In this document: positions 5,535-6,575 of the stretch, in pieces | Position numbering within the stretch: position 1 is the stretch's first letter | Layout of the letters: the number at the start of each line of letters is the position of its first letter | Assembly: GCF_000716875.1 (NCBI RefSeq) | Contig: NZ_JNWQ01000155.1 | Coordinates: forward strand, 1 to 6,575 | Reading direction: 5' to 3' | DNA: 6,575 bases | Source: Streptomyces novaecaesareae | Lineage (GTDB): Bacteria > Actinomycetota > Actinomycetes > Streptomycetales > Streptomycetaceae | Translations under genes and position numbers: made by a program | The notes under the pieces: generated by a model | The model's database searches: none | The model's input: only the letters and a program-made list of their open reading frames with translations | What the model was told of the DNA's origin: nothing

Positions 5535-5610
5535 TGTCAGCGGAATGCCGATTGCGGTGTCACGCCTGTGCAGAGTCCGGCTTCCTGGGTCCAGGACGCC
5601 TGTGCACAGG
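5535..5610 (+). mobile_element. Candidate transposon end: TGTCA and 11-base direct repeats
   Basis: TGTCA occurs at 5535-5539 and 5558-5562, 23 bases apart. ACGCCTGTGCA occurs exactly at 5562-5572 and 5596-5606. Between and over them lie the dyads CCTGG-GT-CCAGG (5584-5595) and CCTGTGCACAGG (5599-5610, perfect 12-base palindrome). Elements with TniA/TnsB transposases begin with TGT and carry several short transposase-binding repeats inside each end. A set of repeats 40-120 bases before such a gene fits a left end near 5535. They could also be an operator for the transposase gene. The other end is not in the window. Confidence 0.45.
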
Positions 5611-5651
5611 GGCACGGGTTCTCGCGGCGTCGGGGGGTGGAGGTGGTGCTC

Positions 5652-6527
5652 GTGCCGGAGGAGGACGGGCCGGCCGGCGCGGGGCCGGTGGTGCCGGTTG
5701 CGTTGGCGCGGCAGCAGGCGGTGGACCGGCTACTCGCCCTGGATGCACGGGGTGAGCTGGCGACCGGCCATGTGCGGCTGGTCGCGGACGCGGTGGGGGT
5801 CTCGCTGCGCACGGTGTGGCGCTGGCTGGCCGCTGCCCGTGCCGAGGGGCGGACCGGTGCGAGGCAGCGGGAGCGTTTCATGGTCACCCCGCAGTTGCAT
5901 GCCCGGCTCGTTCTGTGGTGCGGGAACGCGGCCGCAGTGCACCGCGAGCTCCTCGCCGAGGCCCGCGCCGCCGATGACGACGCGGGCGAGGCCGTGTCGG
6001 TGGCGGTGCCGTCGCTGGCGGCGCTACACCGGGCGATCCGCCGGGACCTGAACCCGGGCCAGCGCGCGGCCCTGACCGGCGGAGAGCAGGCTCGGCGCCG
6101 CCACGACGTGCACCTGCGCTGGCCCCGCCAGTGGCGCAACGCCTGCTGGGAGGGCGACCACAAACACGTCCCGGTCGAGGTCGACCTGCACGGCGAGCTG
6201 GTGTGCCCGTGGGTGACCTGGTTCATCGACTGCGCCACGAACGCCGTCACCGGCGCCGCCATCACCCCGCACACCCCGTCCTGGGACGCGATCCTGGCAG
6301 CGCTGCGCACCGCGATCTCCCGCGACGAACCCGACGGCCCTTACGGGCCCATAGGTAGCCTGCCGGCCCTGGTGCGCATCGACCGCGGCAAGGACTTCCT
6401 CTCCCGCACCGTCGCCTCCGCGCTCGGCGCCCTCGCTATCCCCGTGCACGACCTGCCGGCTTACAGCCCGCACCTGAGAGTGCAGTACGCGACCTTATGT
6501 CTGGCTTGTCATCGCTCGATGGGGTGA
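5652..6527 (+). pseudogene. TniA/TnsB-like DDE transposase, truncated at its 3' end
   Basis: The protein belongs to the Mu/Tn7/Tn402-type integrase-fold transposases that cut and join DNA at element ends. Numbered from GTG 5652, residues 41-60 hold a helix-turn-helix (VADAVGVSLRTVWRWLAAAR), and the catalytic core starts at WEGDH (D169). The second aspartate is D244 in IDRGKDF. The core then reaches YSPHL (271-275), where the family continues with Lys-Gly and the catalytic Glu about 35 residues after the second Asp. Instead, homology ends at 6476 and the frame runs 16 more codons, including TTA and AGA, rare in Streptomyces, to a TGA. The full family is about 550-700 residues, so over half is missing and the remnant should be inactive. 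GGAGG at 5639-5643 is eight bases before GTG 5652; GTG 5637 is an alternative. No TniB or TniQ partner is present. Confidence 0.82.
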
Positions 6528-6575
6528 CATTGGGGCATCGTTGCCGGTCAAGCGTTCGTGATTCGCTTGGGTGGC
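6477..6575. mobile_element. Foreign sequence at the junction, possibly another element's end
   Basis: At about 6477 the transposase reading gives way to more AT-rich, unrelated sequence. It holds TGTCA (6507-6511), TGACA (6525-6529) and three CATCG/CGATG arms (6510-6514, 6517-6521 reversed, 6536-6540), a nested inverted-repeat arrangement like insertion-sequence termini. Repeated TGTCA-type motifs inside the ends recall IS21-family elements, but I cannot name the element. An open minus-strand frame enters from the right edge and stops at 6495-6497; its 26 codons are too few to judge. Confidence 0.5.

Noticed and set aside
5349..5636. In-frame upstream extension of the transposase
   Set aside because: It crosses the candidate transposon end and dyads, lacks family resemblance, and a better ribosome site (5639-5643) precedes GTG 5652.
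6495..6575. 26-codon minus-strand frame entering from the right edge
   Set aside because: Too short to judge, and another phase is equally open; recorded only as a possibility.
1..6575. CRISPR array, rRNA or tRNA genes
   Set aside because: No regularly spaced 25-40-base repeats with unique spacers, and no conserved rRNA segments or complete cloverleaf was found on either strand.

Overview
The window looks like an accessory stretch of a Streptomyces-type (high-GC actinobacterial) replicon. The protein genes have very high GC, third codon positions that are mostly G or C, GTG as well as ATG starts, and families typical of Streptomyces. No rRNA, tRNA, CRISPR array or housekeeping gene was recognised. 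Species, and whether this is chromosome or plasmid, cannot be told from the sequence.

Layout. (1) Positions 1-1290 are a G/T-rich, strongly adenine-depleted plus strand, with about 24 A by hand count in the first 780 bases. It starts with five exact GTGGGGT heptamers that match a G-quadruplex pattern, and it carries a second such motif, degenerate direct repeats and a perfect 9-bp-arm dyad (1033-1052). No convincing gene lies here: every stop codon contains A and also contains T, so a strand pair lacking plus-strand A, and hence minus-strand T, leaves all frames open by composition. A terminator-like hairpin closes the block at 1293-1310. (2) Positions 1311-1640 have more ordinary composition and several short hairpins, with no gene. 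(3) Positions 1654-1776 hold five TGTCAC motifs in both orientations, just upstream of the first gene. (4) A rightward two-gene operon, 1843-2700 and 2700-3317, encodes a protein with a paired CxxC (probable zinc) site and a HEAT-like helical-repeat protein, overlapping as TGATG. (5) Three leftward genes follow: an XRE-like protein with two similar halves (3409-4161), a ribosomal L7/L12 C-terminal-like domain fused to a cysteine-rich tail (4362-4754), and a 122-residue protein of unknown function (4899-5267). (6) A gene-free divergent region (5268-5651) holds direct repeats and dyads that may be the end of a transposon. (7) A TniA/TnsB-like DDE transposase (5652 onward) breaks off just before its catalytic glutamate, at about 6477, where unrelated sequence begins and runs to the window edge.

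How the parts may work together. The transposase remnant, its repeat-bearing upstream region and the foreign junction show that mobile elements have passed through and overlaid one another. The zinc/HEAT pair is probably translationally coupled and may form a complex, but its activity is unknown. The three leftward genes have the same orientation but gaps of 144 and 200 bases, so they may be separate units. The arm of the 1033-1052 dyad recurs upstream of the XRE-like gene, which raises the possibility that this protein binds both sites; that is inference only.
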